DNA from: Ricordea florida
Lineage: Eukaryota; Cnidaria; Anthozoa; Corallimorpharia; Ricordeidae
Direction: 5' to 3'
Length of the DNA stretch: 64,000 nucleotides
NCBI GenBank assembly: GCA_949710005.1
Contig: OX453285.1
Coordinates: 10,174,933-10,238,932 of the forward strand
Positions 45,856 through 53,778 of this stretch are shown here, one piece after another. Positions within the stretch are counted from its first letter, which is position 1; every line of letters begins with the position of its first letter. The notes under the pieces are model-generated. The model was not told the DNA's origin. It did no database searches and worked only from the letters and a program-made list of their open reading frames with translations. Position numbers and translations under genes: made by a program.

Positions 45856-46266
45856 ATGACAGAAGTTGTTGAACAAATTACTAGAGAACCACCTAAAGAT
45901 AATACCTCAAAAAAGAGTGGAACCGACCGGGCGAAAGATCCTAAAAAAGTTGCAGCCGGTAAGGCATTAGCAGAACGTAATAAAAAAGCTAGAGAAGCAT
46001 TAAAAAGAGAAATGGAACGAGAAGCTGAGATGGTCAACCAAACTGAAGAAAGAGAGGAACCAGAAAGTAAACAAAAAGCATGGATTCCAGAATTGTCTTT
46101 TACTACTGTTTTATCTGTTATAGGAATTGGTTTTACAGCAATTGACCTGTATATGAGATACCGTTCACAGAGAGGAACACAACCAATTGAAGTGAGGAGG
46201 CAAACTGAAGAAGCTCAAATATCTCAAAATATCCCACCTTCTCTACCGAAAATTGGAATGTTATAA
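45856..46266 (+). CDS. Polinton small membrane protein (136 aa)
   Basis: Basic, charged N-terminal half (KDPKKVAAGKALAERNKKAR) followed by one membrane segment at about 83-103 (FTTVLSVIGIGFTAIDLYM) and a short tail. The basic KDPKKVAAGK block resembles small proteins I recall from other Polintons; function unknown. A DNA- or membrane-binding virion component is conceivable (inference). Followed by a GC-rich hairpin cluster. Confidence 0.7.
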   Translation: MTEVVEQITREPPKDNTSKKSGTDRAKDPKKVAAGKALAERNKKAREALKREMEREAEMVNQTEEREEPESKQKAWIPELSFTTVLSVIGIGFTAIDLYMRYRSQRGTQPIEVRRQTEEAQISQNIPPSLPKIGML

Positions 46267-46274
46267 GATTTGCT

Positions 46275-46326
46275 CCGACTTTGTCGGGGGAGGGCTCCAG
46301 CTTCGCTGGGGAGGGCTCCGCCCGAT
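46275..46326. repeat. Double-hairpin element cluster 3 (intergenic)
   Basis: CCGAC-TTT-GTCGG, then GGGAGGGCT, CCAGC-TTC-GCTGG, GGA, GGGC-TCC-GCCC, GAT. It looks like one element with a second hairpin I copied into its hairpin II. Confidence 0.85.
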
Positions 46327-46352
46327 CTGCCCGATTCGCAGCCCTAAAGGGG

Positions 46353-46360
46353 TCTAAAGG
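46353..46360 (+). promoter_or_regulatory. TCTAAAGG motif before 72-aa gene
   Basis: A variant of the TTTAAAGA motif followed by TTAGCCAAAGTATCTTATAA, the same 20-mer as before the capsid gene. Confidence 0.5.
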
Positions 46361-46383
46361 TTAGCCAAAGTATCTTATAAATT

Positions 46384-46602
46384 ATGTCAAACGAAAACAA
46401 ACTTGTGAAAACTGTTACTGATTCTGCTGTTATTATAGGATTAGCTGCTGGAGTTGGATATATAGCTAAAAAGGCTATGAAAGAATCATTTATGAACGAC
46501 CCATCCTTAAGTATTACAAATTATGCAAAATGGGTAGCTGTATTGTCAGGTAGTATGTATCTAAAAACATATTTAGAGGATCAAAAGATTTTACCAAATT
46601 AA
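46384..46602 (+). CDS. Small two-span membrane protein (72 aa)
   Basis: Two hydrophobic segments (about 12-28, SAVIIGLAAGVGYIAKKA; 47-60, KWVAVLSGSMYL) separated by a polar loop. Own promoter-like motif; ends 9 bp before the next ATG. Function unknown. Confidence 0.7.
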   Translation: MSNENKLVKTVTDSAVIIGLAAGVGYIAKKAMKESFMNDPSLSITNYAKWVAVLSGSMYLKTYLEDQKILPN

Positions 46603-46611
46603 GTAAGAAAC

Positions 46612-47037
46612 ATGGCAACAATAGCAATGATGGTTGGAGGAGCTATATTGAATGCAACAACATTTGTTGGCGGATCATATCTTGCAAAATATCTATCAGG
46701 TGATAAAACAGATACAGAAAAAATACGACATGATAAAGCATTAGAAAAATATCAAAAAGATTATGCTGCATATCAAGAAAAGAGACAGAAACTAATTGAT
46801 TGGAAAGTACAACAAAAGGATGCAAAATATCAGGCATCAAAAAATATTTCTAATACCGATGAAGCATTAGAATTATATGGTCAAAGCCGATCGAAGATCG
46901 GGACCAGCTTCGCTGAAATGCACGAACCAAAATTCTCGGATTATTATACACCCAGTGATAACCAAAAGAAAGGAGAAATGGCATATGTAGGTGGTGGTAT
47001 GTTGGCATTAGGTTATGCAGTTAGTAAATTCTTTTAG
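46612..47037 (+). CDS. Membrane/coiled-coil protein (141 aa)
   Basis: N-terminal membrane segment (TIAMMVGGAILNATTFVGGS), a charged helical region about 33-80 (KYQKDYAAYQEKRQKL), and a C-terminal hydrophobic segment (AYVGGGMLALGYAVSKFF). A double-hairpin element is inserted in frame at 46887-46915 (residues RSKIGTSFAEM). No own promoter motif, so probably co-transcribed with the 72-aa gene. Confidence 0.7.
   Translation: MATIAMMVGGAILNATTFVGGSYLAKYLSGDKTDTEKIRHDKALEKYQKDYAAYQEKRQKLIDWKVQQKDAKYQASKNISNTDEALELYGQSRSKIGTSFAEMHEPKFSDYYTPSDNQKKGEMAYVGGGMLALGYAVSKFF
46887..46915. repeat. Double-hairpin element 4 (in frame)
   Basis: CCGATC-GAA-GATCGG, then GAC, CAGC-TTC-GCTG. The terminal GAT is not preserved. 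Confidence 0.75.
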
Positions 47038-47057
47038 AAAAATGTTTGCTTTACACG

Positions 47058-47065
47058 TTTAAAGA
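47058..47065 (+). promoter_or_regulatory. TTTAAAGA motif before 391-aa gene
   Basis: 25 bp before the ATG at 47090. Confidence 0.55.
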
Positions 47066-47089
47066 TTTCTTACTGATGAGTAAAAAATC

Positions 47090-48265
47090 ATGGCAGAAGA
47101 TATACCATTAGAGGATTTACCAAAAGGATCTGATGATGATAATGATGATGGAGATAATACATTTTATCAAAGCCCAAATACATCCACAACTCATATAGAA
47201 TATCCTGGTTATGATGAATATGAAGGGGGTGAAAGACCTATACCATCTCATGATAAATATGATAGAAGAAGAGAAGCAGGGCAATATATAAAACGTTTAT
47301 TCCCAAATTACAATCCTATTGATTCACCATTTAATGTAATAATTGATGAAGATGGTAGTGTAATAGCAAAATTTAGTAATAGGAAAAATCCTGCAACACA
47401 TATATTGATTGATAAAGATGGGGTTATGATGGTTGAAAAGTTACCACAAACAATGAGAAAAGCTCTAGGTGCTGATTATGAAACCATGCTTGAAAAATAT
47501 AATAATTCTGTATTACAATTGAATGAAGCTAATCAAAAAAATAAGGAATTAAATAATATCACAGAGGGATTGGAGTCAGCCATAAAAGTATATCCTCAGG
47601 AGATAGATCGCTATATTGAAAAAGAAAAAGAACTGCGTGATTTCATTGAGAGACAGCAGGTAGAAAAAGCTGAAAATAAAAGTCTTTTTGATGAAACTGT
47701 TAAACAGAATATAGAATTGAAAATACAAGGCGAAAAACTTTTGAGTGAAACAAAATTATACAAAGAAGAAATAGACAAATATAAGAAGGGTAAATTAAAT
47801 TTATCAAAGTTAGAACAAAGTAATGAACGATTACAATCAGAGATTGATAAATTAAGAGAACAAATTAGAAATAAAATAATCTCAAGTGAAGAACAAATAT
47901 CAGTTATCGAGAGTAGAAAAGATGAAATACTTAAAAATCTACCATTAAGAGAGAGGTTAAAGTATATCTTCAAAAAGTATGGGTTTACAGTATTTGCTGT
48001 TGTGAGTGCTGTTGGTGTAATCATTGGAGTTATAGTTTCTAATCTTTCTAATGGACTAAAAACATTGGGTAAAGGTGTTGGTAATGGTTTGAAAACTCTT
48101 GGTAAAAAACTGGGTGAAATATTACCAGGAATGGTTGGTGCAATAGTTAGCTTTCTATTCAAAACAGCAGGTGAGGTTATTGGATTTTTAAGTAAGAATG
48201 CTTGGCTTTTGATAATGGCTGTGGTTCTATATTTTGTGGAACAATTTAAAAAGAAGAGAAAGTAG
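47090..48265 (+). CDS. Coiled-coil membrane protein (391 aa)
   Basis: Acidic N-terminus (residues 1-60), a compact segment (FNVIIDEDGSVIAKF...THILIDKDGV), and a long coiled coil about 140-285. C-terminally there are membrane segments at ~299-319 and 368-384 around an amphipathic Gly/Leu stretch (GLKTLGKGVGNGLKTLGKKL, LPGMVGAIVSFLF), ending in a Lys/Arg tail. The C-terminal arrangement resembles large coiled-coil proteins I recall from other cnidarian Polintons. A membrane-active virion protein is a possible role (inference). Confidence 0.72.
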   Translation: MAEDIPLEDLPKGSDDDNDDGDNTFYQSPNTSTTHIEYPGYDEYEGGERPIPSHDKYDRRREAGQYIKRLFPNYNPIDSPFNVIIDEDGSVIAKFSNRKNPATHILIDKDGVMMVEKLPQTMRKALGADYETMLEKYNNSVLQLNEANQKNKELNNITEGLESAIKVYPQEIDRYIEKEKELRDFIERQQVEKAENKSLFDETVKQNIELKIQGEKLLSETKLYKEEIDKYKKGKLNLSKLEQSNERLQSEIDKLREQIRNKIISSEEQISVIESRKDEILKNLPLRERLKYIFKKYGFTVFAVVSAVGVIIGVIVSNLSNGLKTLGKGVGNGLKTLGKKLGEILPGMVGAIVSFLFKTAGEVIGFLSKNAWLLIMAVVLYFVEQFKKKRK

Positions 48266-48280
48266 ATCTAAAACAAAATA

Positions 48281-48649
48281 ATGAATGATCGATGTAATGA
48301 TGAAATAATAACTTTTCCGCGGAGCGGGGAGGTCTTCGACCGATTTTTATCCATAACAATGTTAACTACAGAAACAACAATTTATCTTGACCCGTCATTA
48401 TATAATGTAAAAGATATACAAATGTTAGATTTTTCTGGTACTAATGCAACTTCTGAAAATCCTTTGTACTTAATGTGTGATCTTATTGAACCAAAGTCTT
48501 CATATTACAATCGTATACATAGCGGTGGAGATGTAGAACTCAACCCCTCTCAACTACTGGCTGTTATTCCCTCCAAAAAGTATCCAAGTTTAAGAATTAC
48601 ACAAACCAAAAATTCCAGTGAACCACTTTACATTATGGATTCTAGATAA
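48281..48649 (+). CDS. Possible minor structural protein (122 aa)
   Basis: Contains LYLMCDLIEPKSSYYN and later LLAVIPSKKYPSLRITQ. This resembles the C-D-L-x-E-P...LL-x-V-I-P pattern of small Polinton structural proteins that I recall. Near its N-terminus, residues 12-22 (TFPRSGEVFDRF) come from an in-frame double-hairpin element. It may be shortened. No own promoter motif and 15 bp after the previous gene, so probably co-expressed. Confidence 0.5.
   Translation: MNDRCNDEIITFPRSGEVFDRFLSITMLTTETTIYLDPSLYNVKDIQMLDFSGTNATSENPLYLMCDLIEPKSSYYNRIHSGGDVELNPSQLLAVIPSKKYPSLRITQTKNSSEPLYIMDSR
48317..48344. repeat. Double-hairpin element 5 (in frame)
   Basis: CCGC-GGA-GCGG, spacer GGA, GGTC-TTC-GACC, GAT. 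Both stems differ from the other copies at paired positions. Confidence 0.85.
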
Positions 48650-48694
48650 AAATGGAACAAAGTTAATTTCTAATACCGTGCGTATTCGTATCAA

Positions 48695-48702
48695 TTTAAA
48701 GA
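48695..48702 (+). promoter_or_regulatory. TTTAAAGA motif before 197-aa gene
   Basis: 27 bp before the ATG at 48729. Confidence 0.55.
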
Positions 48703-48728
48703 TATCATGTTGAGTAGTAAAATATAAT

Positions 48729-49322
48729 ATGGATGACTACAATAGAATTTATCCTGGATTACCTAATAATTCAGATCCTGTTAATTTCAGACTACAAAAA
48801 TCGAGTGAAGTATTACAAAATCTTGAGAGAGAAATTAAACATTATGAAGATGTAAGGAAAAAATACAATAGAGCAAGAGGAATATTTACAAAAATAAGTG
48901 TTTGTAGTGGAGTGTTTTCAGTTATTCTATCTGCAAGCGGACTTGGAACTTCTCTTACCGGTTTTGGTGCAATGATTGGTGTTCCGCTGGGCGTTGTAGG
49001 TGGAATTTGTGGTGGAGTATCTGTTGGATTTGGTGCAGCCTCAAAAAGACTTTCAAATAAAGTTAGTAAACACGAACAGACTGTTTCTATAGCGAAATCA
49101 AAATTAAACACCATTAACAACTTGGTTTCAAAGGCTTTGAAAGATAATGTTATATCTGATCAAGAATTTTCTATAATTTTAGCAGAGTTGGAAAAGTTTC
49201 AAAAACTAAAACTAGAAATACGACAAAAATTTAGGAGGGATACAGAAAAAAACTTAAACATGTCGCAGATAAGGAGAGAAGTTCGTGCAGATCTATTAAA
49301 AGAGCTAACCGCTCCGGCATAG
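48729..49322 (+). CDS. Glycine-rich membrane-associated protein (197 aa)
   Basis: Helical N-terminal region (LQKSSEVLQNLEREIKHYED), two hydrophobic Gly/Val-rich segments about 55-75 and 78-103, then a helical C-terminus (SKALKDNVISDQEFSIILAE). It resembles a protein family I recall as repeated in coral genomes; function unknown. Its stop codon TAG lies inside hairpin I of a double-hairpin element, so the last residues (APA) derive from that insertion. Confidence 0.72.
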   Translation: MDDYNRIYPGLPNNSDPVNFRLQKSSEVLQNLEREIKHYEDVRKKYNRARGIFTKISVCSGVFSVILSASGLGTSLTGFGAMIGVPLGVVGGICGGVSVGFGAASKRLSNKVSKHEQTVSIAKSKLNTINNLVSKALKDNVISDQEFSIILAELEKFQKLKLEIRQKFRRDTEKNLNMSQIRREVRADLLKELTAPA

Positions 49323-49343
49323 CCGGGGAGGGCTACGCCCGAT
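49314..49343. repeat. Double-hairpin element 6 (supplies a stop codon)
   Basis: CCGGC-ATA-GCCGG, spacer GGA, GGGC-TAC-GCCC, GAT. The loop and right arm contain the TAG of the 197-aa gene. Confidence 0.88.
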
Positions 49344-49446
49344 CCCGCTCATTAAAAATTTCATTTGAAAGAACTGATGTAGGATGTAATTGTTTTGCTG
49401 GTATTAGAAAAGAGGTGATCTAAGCATAGCTTGGCGGATAGACCGG

Positions 49447-49454
49447 TCTAAAGA
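49447..49454 (+). promoter_or_regulatory. TCTAAAGA motif before 529-aa gene
   Basis: 29 bp before the ATG at 49483. Confidence 0.55.
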
Positions 49455-49482
49455 CTTTTCATCTTATTCTAAAAGTAATAAA

Positions 49483-51072
49483 ATGACACTATGGGTGGAT
49501 TTTAGAAATAGGTATCCAAAGGTTGACCTTGATAAATTTACATTTGTGAATGATTCGTATGGAGGGTATATTAAGTGGAAAGTGAATGGTATAACAATAA
49601 TGTCTAATGATGACCCTACTGGAAAAACATGGACTGATGGTCTATCACCTAATTTGAAAAGATTGTTATGGAAAGATTTAGGCCTGAGTGAATCGAATAA
49701 CTTGAGTTCATTCCCAAAGAGTTTAACCATGACTAACCAAAGCTATCCTATACCAGCTATTAACTTTGATGACTTTACAAGCGATATAACAAAAATGCTA
49801 ACCTCTCTAGATATATACGTTTCAAATACGAAGAAATTCACAGCAAAAATGAGAAACATATTTGTCAATCAAGTTGTTACTTTCAAATTTGGAAAGCAGA
49901 GTAGAAAATGGTTGAACGGACCTGATATGAACTATTGGCCTCAACAACTTAACTTTGCAGTTTGGTGTGCAACATCTGGTTGTGGGATTAGTCCTTTTGA
50001 AAGTCTAAATTATCCTAAAGTAGTGAATAGCTTCATTAAGTTTCATATATATTTCACAATAAGACGGATATTATATGAATTAAGCCTTCCCTTACCTGAT
50101 GAGCAACCCTTTGTAATAAACAATAATCCATATAATAAAGTAGCATATCATCGATTGTGTGCAGAATTTAGCATATCAAAAAACTCAGACTTTAGATGGA
50201 AAGGTGGTAGAAACGGCGGATTGGGAGATATATTTCTTGATTATGGTGCAGGATATCATGGAAAAGGAGGGGGATATCAAAATGTACATATTATAAGGAA
50301 TTATGATCATGAAGCAGATCAATGGCCCGGTGAAGGTGGTAAATTTGCTGATGATGGGGGTAAGAAGGAAAAAGGTGACCTAATCTCATTTATTCGTAAT
50401 GATGACTTTGCCGATTTCAAATATGCTTGGTTTATTCCTACAAGTGGGCATGGTCTCACTAAAGCTGGACTTGGTAGATTGAATCGATCAGCTGAAGCTT
50501 TTGTTTACTGTATATTAGGAGCACAAGCCAACACTAGAAATTCGATTTATGGTAATGGTGGTGGTGCTATTGAAACGCAACAAGAATTCTTATCTTTATT
50601 TGAAAGTAGTGTTTTAGAAGATGATATTTCTAATTCGATTAAAAATTATCAAAAATCTGTACAGGAAACGAAATTACGGCTTGATTTAGCTGTTGCACCG
50701 GGTATATGGTTGATGCCTAGTAATATGATAATCAACACTGAAAGCGTTGTTGGATATAATAACAAACTTATGAAAGCGACTAATGATATGAAATTTGGAG
50801 TAAATAATTCCCTAAACACTGAATCAAAACCTGTTGGAATAAGTCATAATTTAGGATCTTCAAAGTTAAAGTTACCTCATTCAATAGTTGAGACAAATCC
50901 AAAACCAAAAATCCTCCCAACGCAAAATGAAAAGTCCGGCTCCGCCGGGGAGAGCTTCGCTCGATCGGACGTGACCACGCAACATGAAACCAATACACGA
51001 AGCGAGCATGAAGTGCGTATATTAACATTTATAATTATCAGCGGAGGGTTAGCGTGGTATCTATTTCGGTAA
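49483..51072 (+). CDS. Large Polinton protein with C-terminal anchor (529 aa)
   Basis: The ectodomain-like body contains LNFAVWCATSGCGISPFESL, a Gly-rich segment (GAGYHGKGGGYQ, EGGKFADDGGKKE) and WFIPTSGHGLTKAGLGRLNR. It ends with one membrane segment at about 511-528 (ILTFIIISGGLAWYLF). It resembles proteins I recall from cnidarian Polintons, but I do not know a function. A virion or membrane-displayed protein is plausible from the single C-terminal anchor. Residues ~486-496 (SGSAGESFARSD) come from an in-frame double-hairpin element. Confidence 0.72.
   Translation: MTLWVDFRNRYPKVDLDKFTFVNDSYGGYIKWKVNGITIMSNDDPTGKTWTDGLSPNLKRLLWKDLGLSESNNLSSFPKSLTMTNQSYPIPAINFDDFTSDITKMLTSLDIYVSNTKKFTAKMRNIFVNQVVTFKFGKQSRKWLNGPDMNYWPQQLNFAVWCATSGCGISPFESLNYPKVVNSFIKFHIYFTIRRILYELSLPLPDEQPFVINNNPYNKVAYHRLCAEFSISKNSDFRWKGGRNGGLGDIFLDYGAGYHGKGGGYQNVHIIRNYDHEADQWPGEGGKFADDGGKKEKGDLISFIRNDDFADFKYAWFIPTSGHGLTKAGLGRLNRSAEAFVYCILGAQANTRNSIYGNGGGAIETQQEFLSLFESSVLEDDISNSIKNYQKSVQETKLRLDLAVAPGIWLMPSNMIINTESVVGYNNKLMKATNDMKFGVNNSLNTESKPVGISHNLGSSKLKLPHSIVETNPKPKILPTQNEKSGSAGESFARSDVTTQHETNTRSEHEVRILTFIIISGGLAWYLFR
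50936..50965. repeat. Double-hairpin element 7 (in frame)
   Basis: CCGGC-TCC-GCCGG, spacer GGA, GAGC-TTC-GCTC, GAT. Encodes SGSAGESFAR, almost the same peptide as in the capsid gene. Confidence 0.88.
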
Positions 51073-51259
51073 ATTTCACGTGATTATCATTGTTTTTGGA
51101 TTAGTGTTCACGTGTAGAACAATAGATTGCATACTTTTACGACATAGCAACAAGCAAAATGTAAAGTGGATTTGAAATCGAAAAGTAGATTTTATGTTTA
51201 CTTTAAAAAGGTCGGTTTCTAACGTCGCTCAGGAATGTGATTACGTCAATGCAAATTTT

Positions 51260-51289
51260 GTTATGTAACGCTTGATTGCGTTATATAAC
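51260..51289 (-). terminator. 12-bp hairpin plus T-run between convergent genes
   Basis: GTTATGTAACGC and GCGTTATATAAC pair with one mismatch around TTGATT, and TTTTTTTT follows on the plus strand. It sits exactly at the 3' end of the 189-aa gene and 188 bp past the 529-aa gene, so it may mark transcript ends for both. Confidence 0.4.
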
Positions 51290-51859
51290 TTAATGTTTTT
51301 TTTGTGGCTCTTTTGTTATACAACATTCTTTACAATGTTTCTTAAATCTATTATGTTCGCATATTTGAGATCCTTTACACTCTTTACAATATGATTTCTG
51401 TTTTTTATGTTCACATATTTGCCGCCCTCCACACTCTTTACAATATGCCCTCTGTTTTTTATGTTCACATATTTGAGATCCTCCACACTCTCTACAGTAA
51501 GCTTTATTTCTTTTATGTTCACATATTTGTGATCCTCCACACTCTTTACATCTTGATTTCTGTCTTTTATGAATACAATAATAATGATACTTAATAGTTT
51601 CAGGTTCAGTAGTGGGTGTGGGTTGTGATTTTGGAATATTTTTTCCAGGAGGAGTTTGAGGAGGGTCAGTATCAGGTTCAGTAGTGGGCGGGGTTTGTGT
51701 TTGCTCCTGAAGATTACGCATATCTTCCATAATTTCTGGAATATTACTCAACACTTCAATGAGTTGTGCTTTTCTTAGCATTTTTGACCTTCCTTTAATA
51801 TCATATCTTCGAGCAATTTGCTTCAATTCCACAACTTTTTTCTTTTGTAACTCTTCCAT
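51290..51859 (-). CDS. SAP-like protein with C-x-H...C-x2-C repeats (189 aa)
   Basis: Starts in the right TIR, so residues 1-50 parallel the polB N-terminus (MEELQKKKVVELKQIARRYD, then GRSKMLRKAQLIEVL), a SAP/HeH-type DNA-binding motif. A Pro/Thr-rich linker (52-88) leads to five 18-residue repeats at 95-180 of the form C-x-H-x6-C-x2-C-G-G-x-Q-I (for example CEHKKQRAYCKECGGRQI). The repeats look like small zinc-binding units. Likely binds DNA, perhaps the TIRs (inference). Expressed inward from the TIR TATA box at 51989-51997. Confidence 0.82.
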   Translation of the reverse strand: MEELQKKKVVELKQIARRYDIKGRSKMLRKAQLIEVLSNIPEIMEDMRNLQEQTQTPPTTEPDTDPPQTPPGKNIPKSQPTPTTEPETIKYHYYCIHKRQKSRCKECGGSQICEHKRNKAYCRECGGSQICEHKKQRAYCKECGGRQICEHKKQKSYCKECKGSQICEHNRFKKHCKECCITKEPQKKH

Positions 51860-52109
51860 CTCCTTTTTAATAATACTTTGTTTTGTCTTTAAATTACATT
51901 TTAAAATACATTTTTTTTTTCCCTATAAATTCTCTGATAAAATCTCTGATAAATCCTTGAAAAAATTTTCAATTTTTATTTGGTGATACTTTATATAGGT
52001 GAATAAAATCCTTGGTTAAATCTCTGATAAATCTCTGATAAAATTTTTTCATTTTTACTTTTTCACTTTTTTTTAAATTTGTGTTGGGTCCCCCATAAAT
52101 GCAACTACT
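51823..52109 (-). repeat. Right TIR of Polinton
   Basis: Reverse complement of 38764-39050 with few differences, ending CAACTACT. Confidence 0.92.
51989..51997 (-). promoter_or_regulatory. TATA box in right TIR (189-aa gene)
   Basis: TATATAAAG on the minus strand, 130 bp before the ATG of the 189-aa gene. Confidence 0.6.
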
Positions 52110-52114
52110 ACAAG
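52110..52114 (+). repeat. Target site duplication, right of Polinton
   Basis: ACAAG, matching 38759-38763. Confidence 0.8.
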
Positions 52115-52572
52115 AATGATGTGATCACCCCAAGTGCCATCTTTTTCCATGTTTGTCAAATTGGTATCCAAGTCAGTATTTGACACAAATGAAGAGATGT
52201 CATCCTTGGAAATCTGAAAGACAGGGCAACCAGTAATAGAGATTGTTACAGGATCTGATTAATCACCAGTACAATCCAAGAAATATGTTACGGAGTACAA
52301 GTATATAACAACTTACGCCAGGTACACGTTTCCTCAAAGTTTCCACAGACAGCTTCCTCAGGTCAGAGTGATTGAGTCCTTTTTACCCTAGGTGCTCCAG
52401 CCTGTCTGCGGTGGCATGGGATAAACAATTCCCCGTCAGTGGGGATTTCATTCCCCATATGTAGTCCCGAACTACGAAGGTGTTTAGTCAGTCGGTTGTG
52501 GTTTTCCTGGACCGCTTTATTTTCCAGCAGTGACTGGTTTACAGCCTTCCTCATGTCGTGGAGGAAATGCTG
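52110..52572 (-). pseudogene. OTU copy 2: rest of exon 2 and exon 1
   Basis: Homologous to 36430-36896, with donor GTAAGT at 52311-52316. Exon 1 is frameshifted by one extra C at the D-G-N-C motif, destroying the nucleophile region. Together with 38521-38763 it is the gene interrupted by the Polinton. Confidence 0.85.
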
Positions 52573-53490
52573 GTAGCAACCTTAAACACATGTTACGAAG
52601 AAAGGTTTCTTCAATCAGGGTGAAATGTGTACCTTCAAATAAGCTGAAATATCATCTACCTACATGTAGTAATAGAAACACTTAGGTGACACCAGCCAAG
52701 TGTTTGTTTCCTTGATTCTCTGTCTTTTGGGCGGGCTTCCTAAAAAAAAAAGAAGAGCATCTTTGTTACAATAACAAGCACTGTTTTGTCTTACATTTTA
52801 TCAGTTACATTTACTGAAGTTTTTCAATAACAGAAAGACAATCATTTCGTATAGCACCTAATTTCTAGCAAAATCAATTAAAATTTCACTATTTAAATTT
52901 CTGTTAATGGAGCAGATTTACCTTTTGAGAACTATTGCACATTGTGGGAAGACTAACATTATCGTTACTGTCTGTTGCGTGTATATGGGCATTGGCCGCA
53001 GAACTCTGCTGCGAGGAGGAATTTTTGTCAGGACTTTTTGTAGTGCTGGAGGTGGTTTTTGTTGCCTAGAAACTGTCTCTTGATTGCTGCTCACTTTCGA
53101 GGGGGTTCTCTGTAGAATAAGAATTCTGTGTTCACATGCCTGGGGGCTTCTGTGTGGCTCTACGTGGTCTGGAAAAAACCGTTTCTAGTTTCTTCCTATG
53201 GACTTCGTTGATTTTAATGTTGTTCGGATGTAATTTTAGATGGATCATGAACAGATGAATTTCCAGGAGCATCATATTAAATGAATAGTTGGAAACGTTT
53301 GTAATGTATACTGCTCAATAAAATGTTTCCATGTTCTGGAATACGTGTAATACCGGTTGAGTTTTTTATGTTTCTTGCAGAAGAATTTTCTAGGCCCTAT
53401 TTCCTGGATGTGTTTCCAGCTGTTATAGTTTTACACTGAAGCTTATAAATTAGTCCAAGTACTTAATGCTGCATGATTATATGTTTCACT
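52573..53490. repeat. OTU-unit upstream region, copy 2
   Basis: Non-coding, with the Ser/Thr-rich exon homologue near 52930-53110. Matches 36897-37830. Confidence 0.7.
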
Positions 53491-53777
53491 GATTTTTAAA
53501 GAAACAATTTTTTCATTAGCATTTACAATAGTGTCTCTTCCGAGGGACATCACGCTTACGGTCTCCATCGGGTCACCATCCCCGATTGTGACTCCTAGTA
53601 GAATTAATTTACTTACTTTGCTCACAATGACATCCTTAAGTTTCTCATTTTCTTCTTGTAGCAACGCTACATGCTTGAGTAATTGTTGATTAATTACTTT
53701 CCTGAGTGTCCTGATGCATCTTTCCCATGCACTGTCATGATGTGGTACAGTTGGTAGATTGTGCGTCCACTTGATAC
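53491..53777 (-). pseudogene. BEL/Pao fragment and coiled-coil exon, cut at duplication breakpoint
   Basis: Homologous to 37830-38115, ending abruptly at the junction with capsid-gene sequence. Confidence 0.8.
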
Positions 53778-53778
53778 T

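Larger units (their letters stand above)
38764..52109. mobile_element. Polinton/Maverick, 13.3 kb
   Basis: TIRs begin AGTAGTTG and are near-identical for ~285 bp, then similar (~70%) for another ~130 bp. ACAAG is duplicated at the flanks. The element encodes the Polinton hallmark set: protein-primed DNA polymerase B, retroviral-type integrase, a putative capsid protein and an A32-like packaging ATPase. Several small membrane or coiled-coil proteins are also present. The ATPase is broken and no adenain/Ulp1-like maturation protease was found. Base composition is clearly more AT-rich than the flanks. It interrupts exon 2 of an OTU gene copy. Related virus-like elements are called adintoviruses; Polinton is the safer name for an integrated copy. 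Confidence 0.95.

Noticed and set aside
47611..48162. 183-codon minus-strand frame opposite the 391-aa gene
   Set aside because: It is a shadow of the AT-rich coiled-coil coding region.
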